Shown: positions 51,446-60,997 of the stretch, piece after piece | Layout: the number at the start of each line of letters is the position of its first letter | Numbering within the stretch: the stretch's first letter is position 1 | Source: Paracoccaceae bacterium | GTDB taxonomy: Bacteria > Pseudomonadota > Alphaproteobacteria > Rhodobacterales > Rhodobacteraceae | Direction: 5' to 3' | DNA: 64,000 nucleotides | NCBI GenBank assembly: GCA_021741245.1 | Contig: JAIOYF010000008.1 | Coordinates: forward strand, 62,001-126,000 | The notes under the pieces: model-generated | Database searches by the model: none | Told to the model about the DNA's origin: nothing | What the model saw: the letters and a program-made list of their open reading frames with translations, nothing else | Program-made: the position numbers and the translations under genes

Positions 51446-51703
51446 ATGGGTCAACAAACATCTTTCCATGCACCTCATGGAGGTGCGGATTTTCTGGGGT
51501 GGCGTGTTCGCGCGGGCTTTACAGAGATCGTTTATGATGACGGTGTGGCCCGTCGCATTGTCTGGCGTGTGTCCGAAGGCGCCGAGAACGGGGAACGCCT
51601 GTCCGAGGCCCTGCGGGCCGCTGTTGGATCGGTTCGCGTGGTCTCTTCGCTTTATGATGAGCTGAAAAAGCGTGCCATTGCGATTGAGCGGATCGCCTAC
51701 TAG
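51446..51703 (+). CDS. Small conserved hypothetical protein
   Basis: This 85-residue protein has a regular beta-then-helix pattern: GADFLGWRVRAGFTEIVYDDG, then RRIVWRVSEGAENGERLSEALRAAVGS, then VVSSLYDELKKRAIAIERIAY. I do not recognise a domain. The frame opens at 51347, but the ATG at 51446 is chosen because the upstream part has no conserved look. It is followed by a strong terminator, so it is a unit of its own. Confidence 0.65.
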   Translation: MGQQTSFHAPHGGADFLGWRVRAGFTEIVYDDGVARRIVWRVSEGAENGERLSEALRAAVGSVRVVSSLYDELKKRAIAIERIAY

Positions 51704-51730
51704 GCCAGATGAGTGCCTTAAATTTCGGCA

Positions 51731-51757
51731 ACGCCGGGCAGATGGCCCGGCGTTTTG
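51731..51757 (+). terminator. Rho-independent terminator
   Basis: ACGCCGGGC (51731-51739) and GCCCGGCGT (51745-51753) form a perfect 9-bp stem with a 5-nt loop, followed by TTTGCATTTTT. It ends the unit of the 85-residue gene and insulates the ABC transporter operon. Confidence 0.85.
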
Positions 51758-51850
51758 CATTTTTCTTGGCCAGAATTGCTTGCTTTGTGCCGTAGCCTTG
51801 CGTAACGATTTGATCAAAATCGGTTAAAACGATCTCTCAACGGGGGCGCG

Positions 51851-52735
51851 ATGGCAAAAGCAAATCAATCCGGGCTTGGCCGGTCAGAGGCTGCCTCTGG
51901 CCTCTTGCTGATCAGTCCGACCGCGATTTATGCCGTGCTTTTGTTGGCTGCCCCTTTGGCGACAGTGGTGATGTTTTCCTTGCTCACCGGGGGCCGGGGT
52001 CAGATCACTTGGGACTTCAGTCTGCAAAACTACATTGATGTCTGGACCGGCCCGGTTTACCGTGCGATCATGCTGCGATCACTGATTGTGGCCTTTGGGG
52101 TCACCTTGGTGACCGTGGTGATCGCCTATCCCATCGCCTATTTCGTCAGCTTCCATGTGGAGCCGTCAAAGAAATCCATCTGGCTGTTTCTGATCACCAT
52201 TCCGTTCTGGACCAGCTATCTGATCCGGGTGTTTTTGTGGAAGGTGATCCTTGGCTATAATGGCGTGGTCAATTCGGGCCTTCTTTCCATCGGTGTGATT
52301 GATGAGCCACTGCAATGGATCAATTACAACGTGGGCGCCTTGATCGTGACGCTGGCCCATGCCTACGCGCCCTTTGCCATTTTGCCGATCTTCGTCAGCC
52401 TTGAAAAGATTGACCGCAGCCTGCTTGAGGCCGGTCAGGATCTTGGCGAAAGCCGCCTGCGCACTTTCTGGCGGGTGACATTGCCATTGTCGATGGCCGG
52501 GGTGATCGCGGCCGTGCTGATTGTGTTCATCCCGACGATTGGCGATTATGTCACCCCTGATCTGATCGGGGGGGGCAAGTTGCCGATGATTGCCAATATG
52601 ATGGAAGTGCAGATGCTCAAGGTGAACAACAAACCCTTGGGGTCGGCGATTGCCGTCTCGGCCATGTTCATCGTCGCCATCATCGCCGTTGGCTTTGTTC
52701 TGCTGAACCGCCGCTTCATCGGAGGTCAGAAATGA
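51851..52735 (+). CDS. ABC transporter permease, PotB-type
   Basis: This 294-residue inner-membrane protein has six hydrophobic segments (for example VLLLAAPLATVVMFSLL and LIVAFGVTLVTVVIAYPIAYFV) and the EAA loop SLLEAGQDLGESRLRTFWRVTLPLS that contacts the ATPase. It is closest to the PotB/YdcU permeases for spermidine/putrescine or related compounds. The operon continues with the second permease and ATPase, coupled by ATGA and GTGA overlaps. No periplasmic binding protein gene is adjacent, which is unusual. Confidence 0.88.
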   Translation: MAKANQSGLGRSEAASGLLLISPTAIYAVLLLAAPLATVVMFSLLTGGRGQITWDFSLQNYIDVWTGPVYRAIMLRSLIVAFGVTLVTVVIAYPIAYFVSFHVEPSKKSIWLFLITIPFWTSYLIRVFLWKVILGYNGVVNSGLLSIGVIDEPLQWINYNVGALIVTLAHAYAPFAILPIFVSLEKIDRSLLEAGQDLGESRLRTFWRVTLPLSMAGVIAAVLIVFIPTIGDYVTPDLIGGGKLPMIANMMEVQMLKVNNKPLGSAIAVSAMFIVAIIAVGFVLLNRRFIGGQK

Positions 52736-53538
52736 AGGCCACCGGATTGCGCGCCTATGCCATCGGCTATCTGATCTTTCTCTATGCTCCGATTGTCTTG
52801 CTGCCGATCTTTGCGTTCAACGATTCAAAGATCATCGCCTTTCCGCTTTCAGGCTTCACCACGCATTGGTTCGCCGAGATGTGGTCCGACAGCCAATTGT
52901 TCAATGCGCTGAAGAACTCGATGATCATTTCCGGGACAACTGCGATCATTGCAACGACGCTGGGCATCTTTGCCGCCCGTGCCTCTACGCGGTTCAGCTT
53001 TCCGGCCAAGGGCGGGCTCTTGGGCATGATCATGTTGCCGCTGGTTCTGCCCGAGATGATCGTGGCCATGTCGCTTTTGGTCGTGCTGCTGGCGATTGGG
53101 GTCAAGTTGTCGTTCCTGACAGTGATCTTGGGCCATGTGCTGATCTGCACCCCCTTTGCCGTGGCGATCTTGTCCTCGGCCTTTCAATCGCTTGATAAGT
53201 CGCTTGAAGAGGCCGCCTATGATCTGGGCGAAACGCCGATCTCGACCTTCCGGCTGATCATCTTGCCACTGGTCATGCCGGGCATCATCTCTTCCTTGCT
53301 GATTTGTTTCACCATCAGCCTTGATGAATTCATCATCGCCTATTTCCTGTCGGGGGCCGATACGGTCTTGTCGGCCTATATCTACGGCCAGTTCCGCTTC
53401 CCGGCGCGGGTTCCCGCCATGCTTGCCCTTGGCACCATCCTTGTGCTGGTGTCCATCATCTTGCTGTCCATCGCTGAATACTTCCGCCGTCGCGGCATCG
53501 CGAAAACCGGCGGCAAGGATACCGGAGGCTTCCTGTGA
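52732..53538 (+). CDS. ABC transporter permease, PotC-type
   Basis: This 268-residue membrane protein has six segments and the EAA loop SLEEAAYDLGETPISTFRLIILPLVMPG. FAFNDSKIIAFPLSGFTTHWFAEMW near the start is typical of PotC permeases. GGAGG precedes the start, which overlaps the potB-type stop by four bases. Its stop overlaps the ATPase start. Confidence 0.88.
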   Translation: MKATGLRAYAIGYLIFLYAPIVLLPIFAFNDSKIIAFPLSGFTTHWFAEMWSDSQLFNALKNSMIISGTTAIIATTLGIFAARASTRFSFPAKGGLLGMIMLPLVLPEMIVAMSLLVVLLAIGVKLSFLTVILGHVLICTPFAVAILSSAFQSLDKSLEEAAYDLGETPISTFRLIILPLVMPGIISSLLICFTISLDEFIIAYFLSGADTVLSAYIYGQFRFPARVPAMLALGTILVLVSIILLSIAEYFRRRGIAKTGGKDTGGFL

Positions 53539-54632
53539 ACGCTGCAAAACCCACCATGATCGAGTTCCGGGACGTCCATAAATATTATGGCGACTATCAC
53601 GCGCTGCGCGGGATCACCGCAAGCATCCGCGCGGGCGAGTTCTTTTCGCTGCTGGGACCTTCGGGCTGTGGCAAGACCACGCTGTTGCGCACCATCGCGG
53701 GGTTTGAGGGCATCTCCTCGGGGGTGGTGCTGCTCGATGGCAAGGATATGGCCAATGTGCCCGCCAACAAGCGCCCGACCAATATGGTGTTCCAAAGCTA
53801 TGCGATCTTTCCGCATCTGAGTGTTGAGGAAAACGTGGGCTTTGGCCTGCGGCGCGACCCGCGCAGTGCCCGGGAAAAGGCCGTGGCCGTGGCCGAGGCG
53901 CTGGAGATGGTGGGTCTCAAAGGCTATGGCAAGCGCGCGGCCCATGCGCTTTCGGGCGGTCAGCGCCAGCGGGTTGCCCTTGCGCGCGCCCTGATCCTCA
54001 AGCCAAAGGTATTGTTGCTGGACGAACCTCTCTCTGCGCTGGACAAGAAGATGCGCGAACAAATGCAGATGGAGTTGATCCGCCTGCAACGTCAGGTTGG
54101 CATCACCTTCGTTCTGGTCACCCATGATCAGGAAGAGGCGCTGGTGATGTCAGACCGCATTGCCGTGATGTTTGAGGGCGAGATCACCCAATTGGCAGAT
54201 CCCGAAACCCTTTACCGCCGCCCCAACAGCCGCAAGGTGGCCGATTTCATCGGCACCATGAACTTTGTGCCCGCCCAGATCACCTCTGAAGGCGGTGATG
54301 TGGTCGAGGTGGACGCTCAGGGCTTTGGCAAAGTTACGCTGAAAACCGAACAATGCATGGGCAAAACCACCCCGACAGGCGCCTCGGTCGGCTTCCGGCC
54401 CGAGACTTTGACCATCTTGTTTGATGGCCAAACAGCAGCAGATCGTGAAACCATGGCCACGGTGACGGAGGTCGTCTATTACGGTGACATGACCTATTAC
54501 GACGTAAAGCTCGATGGCACGGATCAACCGGTCCGGATCTCGATGCGCAATGTCTTTGGCCGCCCGGTGCTTGATATCGGCACAAGGGCGCGGGTCGCGT
54601 GGTCGCCGGGCGCTCTGGTTCTGTTCCGCTGA
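53535..54632 (+). CDS. ABC transporter ATP-binding protein, PotA-type
   Basis: This 365-residue ATPase has the Walker A motif GPSGCGKTT, the Q-loop FQSYAIFP, the ABC signature LSGGQRQRVALARAL, Walker B VLLLDEPLSALD and the H-loop VTHDQEEAL. A C-terminal TOBE-type regulatory domain follows (about 280-365). It drives the two permeases. The start is GTG at 53535. Closest families carry polyamines or related small cations; the missing binding protein leaves the substrate open. Confidence 0.9.
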   Translation: MNAAKPTMIEFRDVHKYYGDYHALRGITASIRAGEFFSLLGPSGCGKTTLLRTIAGFEGISSGVVLLDGKDMANVPANKRPTNMVFQSYAIFPHLSVEENVGFGLRRDPRSAREKAVAVAEALEMVGLKGYGKRAAHALSGGQRQRVALARALILKPKVLLLDEPLSALDKKMREQMQMELIRLQRQVGITFVLVTHDQEEALVMSDRIAVMFEGEITQLADPETLYRRPNSRKVADFIGTMNFVPAQITSEGGDVVEVDAQGFGKVTLKTEQCMGKTTPTGASVGFRPETLTILFDGQTAADRETMATVTEVVYYGDMTYYDVKLDGTDQPVRISMRNVFGRPVLDIGTRARVAWSPGALVLFR

Positions 54633-54729
54633 CCCAAGGGCGCTCTGCCCCCCTTCATCTGTTCAAAAATATCCCGGGGTGAGGCGCCGCCGGCGACGAG
54701 GGGCAGCGCCCCTTACCTTTACGCGCCGG

Positions 54730-55350
54730 TCAGGCGTCTGGTGGCAACAATCCCAACCCGCGCAGATAGATCCCGATCCCGGTTTCCAGCAGATCCTCTG
54801 GCGGAAAGGGCGAGGGCGCGCGGCCATTCGCGCTGCCACGCATGAAAAGTTCCACTACACCATGGCTCATCGCCCAGATATGGGCCGAAAACATCGTGGC
54901 GGGCGGGCGTTTTCCAGGCGGCATGTGCTCTGACAGGCTTTCGGCGGCCCGCTCCAAAACGCCACGCGCCTTTCCGGCCACCAGCGCCAGATCAGGATAG
55001 TCGTTCAGCGACAATCCCGCCTCAAACATCGCCATGTAATGACCGGGATATTTGCGCGCAAAGGCCAGATAGGCCCGTCCTGTCGCCTCAAAGGCGGCAA
55101 GGGCCGTGGGTTTGCCGCCGTTGAAGGCAAACTCCATCAGGGCGGCAAAGATATCATAGCCTTGCCGCGCGACCTCGGCCAAAAGATCCTCACGCCCGGC
55201 GAAATGGCGATAGACGGCGGCAGGTGTCACATCCGCCGCCTTTGCCGCCTCAGACAGGGTAAAGCCGGTCGGGCCTTTTTCTGCGATCAACAGTAAGGCC
55301 GCCTCAACCAGGGCCTGCCGCAGATTGCCGTGATGGTATCCGCGCTTCAC
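54730..55350 (-). CDS. TetR family regulator
   Basis: This 206-residue regulator has the N-terminal HTH (about residues 8-50: [27 protein letters not shown], given as a region) and a C-terminal ligand domain typical of TetR with a WHG-like segment [13 protein letters not shown]. It is the last gene of the metA-hydrolase-ppk2 run, coupled to ppk2 by an ATGA overlap. It may regulate that run; the ligand is unknown. Confidence 0.85.
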   Translation of the reverse strand: MKRGYHHGNLRQALVEAALLLIAEKGPTGFTLSEAAKAADVTPAAVYRHFAGREDLLAEVARQGYDIFAALMEFAFNGGKPTALAAFEATGRAYLAFARKYPGHYMAMFEAGLSLNDYPDLALVAGKARGVLERAAESLSEHMPPGKRPPATMFSAHIWAMSHGVVELFMRGSANGRAPSPFPPEDLLETGIGIYLRGLGLLPPDA

Positions 55351-56225
55351 ATGCCAGCCTTTTGCCGCAAGGCCGGGCCACCACAGATGGCGGGATCGGG
55401 GGTGCCGATCAAATCCAGATCGCGGCCATCAAAATCGACCGATTGCAAAATGGTCTGGATCGCCGCAATCCGGGCGCGGCGTTTGTCATCCGACAAGATC
55501 ACCGTCCAAGGGGCATAGACGAAATGCGATTTCTCCATCGTCTCGTCAATCGCGGTCGAATAATCATCCCACTTGGACAGGCCTTCGATATCAATGGCAG
55601 ACAGCTTCCATTGCTTTAGCGGGTCCTTTTCACGGTCCAAAAAGCGTTTGAGCTGCTCGGCGCGGCCCACTTCCAGCCAGATCTTGCGGAAAATGAAGCC
55701 TTCATCCACCAACATGCGCTCAAAATCCGGCAACTGCGAAAAGAAATGGCCCCGTTGCTTTGGCGTGCAAAAGCCAAAGACATGCTCGATCATGGCGCGG
55801 TTGTACCAGCTGCGGTCAAACAGGGCCAGTTCCCCATTGGCAGGCAACCAGTCGATATAGCGCTGAAAATACCACTGTGCGGCCTCGCGGTCTGTGGGTT
55901 TGGCAAGGGCCACGTTTGCACAGGCGCGGGGGTTCAGGTTCATGCGCACCGCGCCAATGGTGCCGCCTTTGCCCGCCGCATCCCGGCCTTCAAAGATCAC
56001 GACCAAACGCTGTCCTTTGGCCTTGAGGCCCGATTGCATGCGGACCAGCTGAATCTGCAATTCGTCCAGTCGGCTTTCATAATCCTTGCGCTTCATTTCC
56101 TCTGGATAGGGATAGGATGCGGTCAGGATCTTATCCTTGTTTCCCGATTCAATGGCCTTGCGGATCGCCTTTGGGGCACTGTCGTTGAAATAGCGGCTGA
56201 TGGCACCGTCAAAGGGCAGGTTCAT
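55347..56225 (-). CDS. ppk2: Polyphosphate kinase 2
   Basis: This 292-residue PPK2 family enzyme transfers phosphate between polyphosphate and nucleotides. The Walker A motif is [14 protein letters not shown], the lid and substrate stretch [33 protein letters not shown] (with the Walker B-like LFDRSWYNR), and [18 protein letters not shown] chose the ATG at 56225 because GGGGA lies upstream at good distance; in-frame ATGs at 56240 and 56246 exist. It is coupled to tetR downstream and lies 48 bp after the hydrolase gene. Confidence 0.92.
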   Translation of the reverse strand: MNLPFDGAISRYFNDSAPKAIRKAIESGNKDKILTASYPYPEEMKRKDYESRLDELQIQLVRMQSGLKAKGQRLVVIFEGRDAAGKGGTIGAVRMNLNPRACANVALAKPTDREAAQWYFQRYIDWLPANGELALFDRSWYNRAMIEHVFGFCTPKQRGHFFSQLPDFERMLVDEGFIFRKIWLEVGRAEQLKRFLDREKDPLKQWKLSAIDIEGLSKWDDYSTAIDETMEKSHFVYAPWTVILSDDKRRARIAAIQTILQSVDFDGRDLDLIGTPDPAICGGPALRQKAGM

Positions 56226-56273
56226 ATCACTTTTCCCCATTTTCATATCCGGCCAGTATGGCGATTGCCGGGC

Positions 56274-57224
56274 CTAGCGCAATCCGGCACGCGACGCGGC
56301 ACGGTTGATCGCCATGATCACCACATCGGGATGCGTGTGATGTGGCATGTGGCCCGCACCGTTCAGGACGGTCAGATTGGCATCGGGCAAAAGCGGGGTC
56401 AGCTTGGCCGCATGGATCGCCAAAGGCACAACGGTATCGGCATCGCCATGCACCAATTCCACCGGCAGGTGCAGGCTGGGATAGGCCTGCTGCATTATGA
56501 CAATTTCAGGCCGCAAGTTGTTGATTTGTGAAACATTGGCCGCCAATGCCTTGCGCCGCAGGGTCAGGTCGACCCCCAGTTGTTGGGCATAGTTTTCGGG
56601 GGGGGCATCGGGGGCGAAGACCCCTTCGACCGCGCGCCCCACATAGGCATGGGGCACAAAGGCCGAGGCCAGCGGCACCAAGGTGGCCCGCCCCAAAGCG
56701 GTGGAGGTCAGACGATACCACGGGTCCAAACTTCCGGGCCACGGCATCGACACGGCAGAAACAAGCACCAAGGCGGCAGGTTGCTCTTGCAGCGCCCAGG
56801 CCAGGGCCACGGCCCCACCATAGCTTTGCCCCAGCACAATGGGCCGGGTCACGCCAAGCTGCGCCACGGCCGCGCGCAAGATACGGGCCTGACCGGCGAC
56901 AGAGGCGTCCCCATTTTGCATTGGATCAGAATAACCAAGACCGGGGCGGTCAAGCGCGATGACCCGGTATTGCCCCGACAAACGGTCGACCAACCCCATG
57001 GTGAAATCGCGCAAATTGCCGCTGGCCCCATGGATCAGCACCAGATCAGGACCAGAGCCTTGCACCACCAGATGCACCTTCTGGCCGCCCACATCGACAA
57101 ACTGCCCGGTTGGCGGATGGGCCGCAAGGGCAGCACTTTCGCGCGCCGACAACCGCCAAGCGGTCGCTCCGGCCATGCCTAATGCGAAAAGACCGATGCT
57201 AGCCGCCAATGTCTTCCATTTCAT
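56274..57224 (-). CDS. Alpha/beta hydrolase, membrane-anchored
   Basis: This 316-residue protein has an N-terminal hydrophobic helix ([18 protein letters not shown]) that anchors or exports it, and an alpha/beta hydrolase domain. The nucleophile elbow is GQSYGG, the oxyanion segment [22 protein letters not shown]-like acid region as HGDADTVVP, and the catalytic histidine in [12 protein letters not shown]. The ATG at 57224 overlaps the end of metA by 26 bp, so it is in the metA operon. The substrate is unknown. Confidence 0.85.
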   Translation of the reverse strand: MKWKTLAASIGLFALGMAGATAWRLSARESAALAAHPPTGQFVDVGGQKVHLVVQGSGPDLVLIHGASGNLRDFTMGLVDRLSGQYRVIALDRPGLGYSDPMQNGDASVAGQARILRAAVAQLGVTRPIVLGQSYGGAVALAWALQEQPAALVLVSAVSMPWPGSLDPWYRLTSTALGRATLVPLASAFVPHAYVGRAVEGVFAPDAPPENYAQQLGVDLTLRRKALAANVSQINNLRPEIVIMQQAYPSLHLPVELVHGDADTVVPLAIHAAKLTPLLPDANLTVLNGAGHMPHHTHPDVVIMAINRAASRAGLR

Positions 57225-58116
57225 AGGGTGTGGACTGATATATCTCGTTGATCCAGTTACCATACAAGAGATGGGCGTGGCTTCGCCAGCGGTTCAGCGG
57301 GGGCATCGCGGGATTGTCATCGGGATAATAGTTCATCGGCACATTGATCGGCGTGCCCGAAGCCACGTCGCGATCATATTCTTGCTTGAGCGTATCGCTG
57401 TCATATTCGAAATGGTTGAAAATATAGAGAGCCCGATGGGCCGGATCCTCAACCAGACAGGGGCCCACCTCATCGCTGCCCAACAGCGTGCGCAGACCGG
57501 GGGCTGCATCAATTTCGTCTTGCTTCATCTCGGTCCAGCGGCTGACGGGGATCACGAAATCATCCGAGAACCCCCGCAGATAGGGCGAGGTTTCCGCAAG
57601 GTTGCGATGGCGAAAGCAGCCAAAGGCCTTGTGATTCAGCATATGTTTCTTGACGCCATGAAAATGATTGATCATCGCCATGCCACCCCAGCACACGCCA
57701 AAGGTGGAATGCACGTTGGTTTGGGTCCACTCCATGACCTCACACAGTTCCGCCCAATAGGTCACCTCATCAAACGGCAGATGCTCGATGGGCGCGCCGG
57801 TGATGATCAGGCCATCGAACTTTTCCTCCTTTACCTCCTGAAACGGGCGGTAAAAGGTTTCCATATGTTCGGCGGCCGTGTTCTTGGTTTGGTGTTCCGA
57901 CATGCGGATCAGCTGAAAGTCGATCTGCAAGGGCGTGGCACCGATCAGCCGGGCAAACTGGTTCTCGGTCTGAATCTTTTTGGGCATCAGGTTCAAAAGC
58001 CCAATGCGCAAGGGGCGGATTTCTTGCGCCTGTGCGCGCTCGGGCGACATGACCATGACGCCCTCGTTCCGCAGCACGTCAAAGGCGGGCAGGGTTTGGG
58101 GCAAGGTGATGGGCAT
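57199..58116 (-). CDS. metA: Homoserine O-acyltransferase (MetA family)
   Basis: This 305-residue enzyme acylates homoserine in the first committed step of methionine synthesis. The family segments are [51 protein letters not shown] and the nucleophile cysteine in [15 protein letters not shown], then PVSRWTEM. Whether it uses acetyl- or succinyl-CoA cannot be decided from the gene name; it depends on one residue in the active site. It leads a run with the hydrolase, ppk2 and tetR. The upstream leader has a partial SAM-II-like sequence. Confidence 0.94.
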   Translation of the reverse strand: MPITLPQTLPAFDVLRNEGVMVMSPERAQAQEIRPLRIGLLNLMPKKIQTENQFARLIGATPLQIDFQLIRMSEHQTKNTAAEHMETFYRPFQEVKEEKFDGLIITGAPIEHLPFDEVTYWAELCEVMEWTQTNVHSTFGVCWGGMAMINHFHGVKKHMLNHKAFGCFRHRNLAETSPYLRGFSDDFVIPVSRWTEMKQDEIDAAPGLRTLLGSDEVGPCLVEDPAHRALYIFNHFEYDSDTLKQEYDRDVASGTPINVPMNYYPDDNPAMPPLNRWRSHAHLLYGNWINEIYQSTPYEMEDIGG

Positions 58117-58225
58117 GGGTCAGGATCCACTTTTCAGACTGTGCCTTTACTTAAGCGACTGTCCGGGTGGCGGCAAGTCGGCTAGGCTGAAGCGATTGGG
58201 CGACGTGGATTTATTGAGGTTGGCC

Positions 58226-58831
58226 GTGAAAACAGGTTTGATGGGTGCTGGCTTTGCCATTTGCATGGGGTGGGCGGTGCAGGGGGTTGCGCAGGGCTAT
58301 GAAGACCCGATGGAGTCGCAGCGTTGCATCTGGCGATGTCTGGCAGACTCGCCGGGCGCTGCAAGCCAACAATACGCGCAATGCGTGGAGGCCCTGTGCA
58401 GCGACGGCCCACCTGAACCGTTTGCGCCAAGCTATAGCAATCAGGGGTACGGAAATCAGGCGAACGCGCCGTTGTGGTTCGCCACCCGCACGGGTGACGG
58501 GCAGGGCAATCTGGCCGGGGTAGAGGACCCGCTGACGGGCAACAGCTTTTTTGTGATGTGCGATGCCAAGGGTCGGCACAATCTTGCACTTTTTGGCCCC
58601 GAGGGGCCCGATGCGCCGTTGGTCTTGGCTATTGGGGCGCAGCGCTTTCAAAAGGAGTTTGTAGCCTATGGTGGCGGCTATTATGCAAGCATGGCTGCAG
58701 GATCAGCCGAGGTGATGGCCCTGATGACCGCCCCAGAACTGATCATCGCAAATGCCGCAGGAAGCGTTTTAATGCAGATCGTGCTGAACGGCGCGCAACA
58801 GGCCATCATCGCGGCCTGTCCACAGGGCTAG
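58226..58831 (+). CDS. Exported hypothetical protein
   Basis: This 201-residue protein begins with a signal peptide (GLMGAGFAICMGWAVQGVAQG). Four cysteines (CIWRC, C and C in YAQCVEALC) suggest two disulfides in the periplasm near the N-terminus. The rest has no motif I recognise. I chose the GTG at 58226 because GAGG lies six bases upstream and the signal peptide starts there. Its stop overlaps the convergent ATPase stop by a CTAG tetranucleotide. Confidence 0.7.
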   Translation: MKTGLMGAGFAICMGWAVQGVAQGYEDPMESQRCIWRCLADSPGAASQQYAQCVEALCSDGPPEPFAPSYSNQGYGNQANAPLWFATRTGDGQGNLAGVEDPLTGNSFFVMCDAKGRHNLALFGPEGPDAPLVLAIGAQRFQKEFVAYGGGYYASMAAGSAEVMALMTAPELIIANAAGSVLMQIVLNGAQQAIIAACPQG

Positions 58832-59691
58832 GCGCTTTTGCGATCAATCATGCTGGCAATCAGTTGATCAAAATCAGCCGCCGATTTCACGGATGAGACG
58901 TCCTCAGCCGTAATGGTCACGCCCCAGTCCGCCATGGCCGCATAGCGCGGTTGCCGATGCGCAAGGGCGCGGGCATAGGTCCAGCGAACAAAGTGGTCAG
59001 GATCGCAGTTTTCCTCGGTTACAGAATGGCTTGCACGATACTCTTCCCACGCTACATGAAGAAAGGCAGGTTGATAATACATCGGCTTTGGCGCGCGATC
59101 AAAGCGCTTGATCAACTCAGCCGTATGCGCGTCAGACCCCTTGATCCAGACCAACAGCAAAGTATCCGACAATTGCTGCATCACCGGATCTTCTGGATTG
59201 GCAGGGTCCACCACCTCGCAGATAGAGCCAGAGGTATCGCAGACAAAGTCTTGATACCCATAAATTTCTTCGGCGCGCTTCATGAACCTTGCAGTATCGA
59301 GCATGGCCGAAACCTCAGCCTCGGCATGTTGTGCTTGGCGGATCATATAGTCGCCAAAGGGCAACCCGCCCTTGGCCGGATCGCCCGGTTTGCCCAGATA
59401 GGTCGAAAGCGGTGCCAGATTGTCGAAGGTAATGTTGGAGGCGATGTAAACGGAATCCGTCATCAACAACTCGCGCAGAAGCGGCACTTTCATCGCCTCA
59501 CGCTTGAAGTTGTCGGCGATGTATTCGCCCATATACCGCGTGCCGATACGATAATCGACGGAGTAGTGAAACCACCGGCCCTGATCGCGCAGCATGTTTG
59601 ACAGATAGGTCTTGCCAAGCCCTGACATGCCAAACAACAAGACGCGCTTGTTGGCGGCATTCAGATAGTCAGCCCCGGTTTGGTAAATCAT
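58828..59691 (-). CDS. P-loop ATPase/kinase-like protein of unknown role
   Basis: This 287-residue protein has a P-loop, LLFGMSGLGKTYLS (Walker A at residues 21-28), and otherwise lacks the usual motifs of known kinases. Segments RWFHYSVDYRIGTRYMGEYI and FVCDTSGSICEVVDP are distinctive. It could be a nucleotide-dependent kinase or small GTPase-like sensor. I chose the ATG at 59691 because the segment before it is not conserved-looking. It stands alone between the exported protein and fadL. Confidence 0.7.
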   Translation of the reverse strand: MIYQTGADYLNAANKRVLLFGMSGLGKTYLSNMLRDQGRWFHYSVDYRIGTRYMGEYIADNFKREAMKVPLLRELLMTDSVYIASNITFDNLAPLSTYLGKPGDPAKGGLPFGDYMIRQAQHAEAEVSAMLDTARFMKRAEEIYGYQDFVCDTSGSICEVVDPANPEDPVMQQLSDTLLLVWIKGSDAHTAELIKRFDRAPKPMYYQPAFLHVAWEEYRASHSVTEENCDPDHFVRWTYARALAHRQPRYAAMADWGVTITAEDVSSVKSAADFDQLIASMIDRKSA

Positions 59692-59754
59692 CGCACGCCC
59701 CTGCGTTAACTTTGGTGCTGTGTTAGCGCCCGCCGCCCGCCGCTTCAATGCAAA

Positions 59755-59780
59755 AACCCCGCCCGGTGAGGGGCGGGGTT
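59755..59780 (-). terminator. Terminator downstream of fadL-type gene
   Basis: AACCCCGCCC (59755-59764) and GGGCGGGGTT (59771-59780) form a perfect 10-bp stem with a 6-nt loop. On the minus strand a run of five T follows. It ends the outer-membrane protein gene. Confidence 0.85.
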
Positions 59781-59802
59781 CTAGGTCTGACTGTCTGTGT
59801 TA

Positions 59803-60891
59803 TCAGAACGAGAAACCGACTTTCATGCCAACCGCGACGGCAGAGTTGCCACTGAAGGAGCCCGCGCCGCTAAGCGCAGTTGCATTGCCAATATCGACAT
59901 AGCGGACACCAGCCGAGATCTTCATATTGTCATGCGTATAGGTGCCGCCGACCTGCAGGCTCAGCAGACCATCGGTCGGACCAAGGTTGCCGACAACCCC
60001 GCCTTTATGTTCTTCATATCCGATGGAGATTGCGCCCGAAATGGCGTCGCTGAACTTGCGCCCAACCCCGATGTTGTAGGTGATGGTGTCGGAGGCATAA
60101 GAAACCAAGGGGTTCGCCGACCCCGCATTCGGGGCGTCGAGGACTGTCTTGCTCCAATCCATCCAACGGATTGAGCCGAACACCAAGGTATCCTTGGCAA
60201 CGCCCGATTGGAAATCAAGCGTCAGGGCTTGGGGCAACTTGACTGTCGTCGTGGCACCGGTGAATGCACCGGGCACGAATGCAGAAAAGCCGGACACATC
60301 AAGCTTGTGCTCGGTCTCTGATGCATAGGTCAGCGCGACGCGCAGCGCAATTTCAGGCTTCTCGAATGCAACGCCGATCAGGTATCCAAGATCGCGCTTG
60401 TTGGCGATGGTGGCGCTGTAGAAGTTTGTGCCGCCATTGAACAGGCTGACGTTTCCGCCAACGCCAACCGACCGCAGACCACCGTGCACCGAAACCTTGT
60501 CGTTGATCTTATATCGCGCGATCACCGCGATCGTGTCCCCGCGCAGTTTGGCGTTTGATCCGGCAATCGGATAGCCCGTGCCAGTTGGATAGGCGACATC
60601 AGCGCCGAACGTCGGGTCTAATGTCAGACCCAGTGACAGCTTTTCATTCAGGTCGGTCTTGAAGGCCAAACCAATCGTGGAATAGCTTTGCGCGACATTG
60701 CCGGTCGTTATTGCTGGTGCCGCGATCAGGTTTCCTGACACGCTGGGCGTGACCGACCCAAAGCTGAGTTCGGCATAGTTCCCCTTTTCAAACATAAAGC
60801 CAATCGGCAGCGCAGAACGCTCGAAACCGCCTGCGCTTGCCGCAGAGGCCGAAAGTGCGAGGGCGCTCACGGCCATCAAAGTCGATTTCAT
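59803..60891 (-). CDS. Outer membrane long-chain fatty acid porin (OmpP1/FadL)
   Basis: This 362-residue outer-membrane beta-barrel has a signal peptide (LMAVSALALSASAASAGG) and the FadL-like alternating strands, for example AQSYSTIGLAFKTDLNEK and KISAGVRYVDIGNATA, ending in VGMKVGFSF with the terminal phenylalanine used for barrel insertion. FadL proteins take up long-chain fatty acids or aromatic hydrocarbons. GAGGAAAA precedes the ATG. A terminator follows the stop. Confidence 0.88.
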   Translation of the reverse strand: MKSTLMAVSALALSASAASAGGFERSALPIGFMFEKGNYAELSFGSVTPSVSGNLIAAPAITTGNVAQSYSTIGLAFKTDLNEKLSLGLTLDPTFGADVAYPTGTGYPIAGSNAKLRGDTIAVIARYKINDKVSVHGGLRSVGVGGNVSLFNGGTNFYSATIANKRDLGYLIGVAFEKPEIALRVALTYASETEHKLDVSGFSAFVPGAFTGATTTVKLPQALTLDFQSGVAKDTLVFGSIRWMDWSKTVLDAPNAGSANPLVSYASDTITYNIGVGRKFSDAISGAISIGYEEHKGGVVGNLGPTDGLLSLQVGGTYTHDNMKISAGVRYVDIGNATALSGAGSFSGNSAVAVGMKVGFSF

Positions 60892-60997
60892 TTTTCCTCA
60901 TCCCTAAGTTGAGATTTCCCCTGAGGAAGGACGGTATTGAATCGCGCAACTGGGGTCAATTCTTGACCGAACGTCACATCCTTGTGACGCTACGACA

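Noticed and set aside
56959-58185. Plus-strand frame of about 400 codons opposite metA and the hydrolase
   Set aside because: It is a shadow frame without motifs; metA on the other strand is certain.
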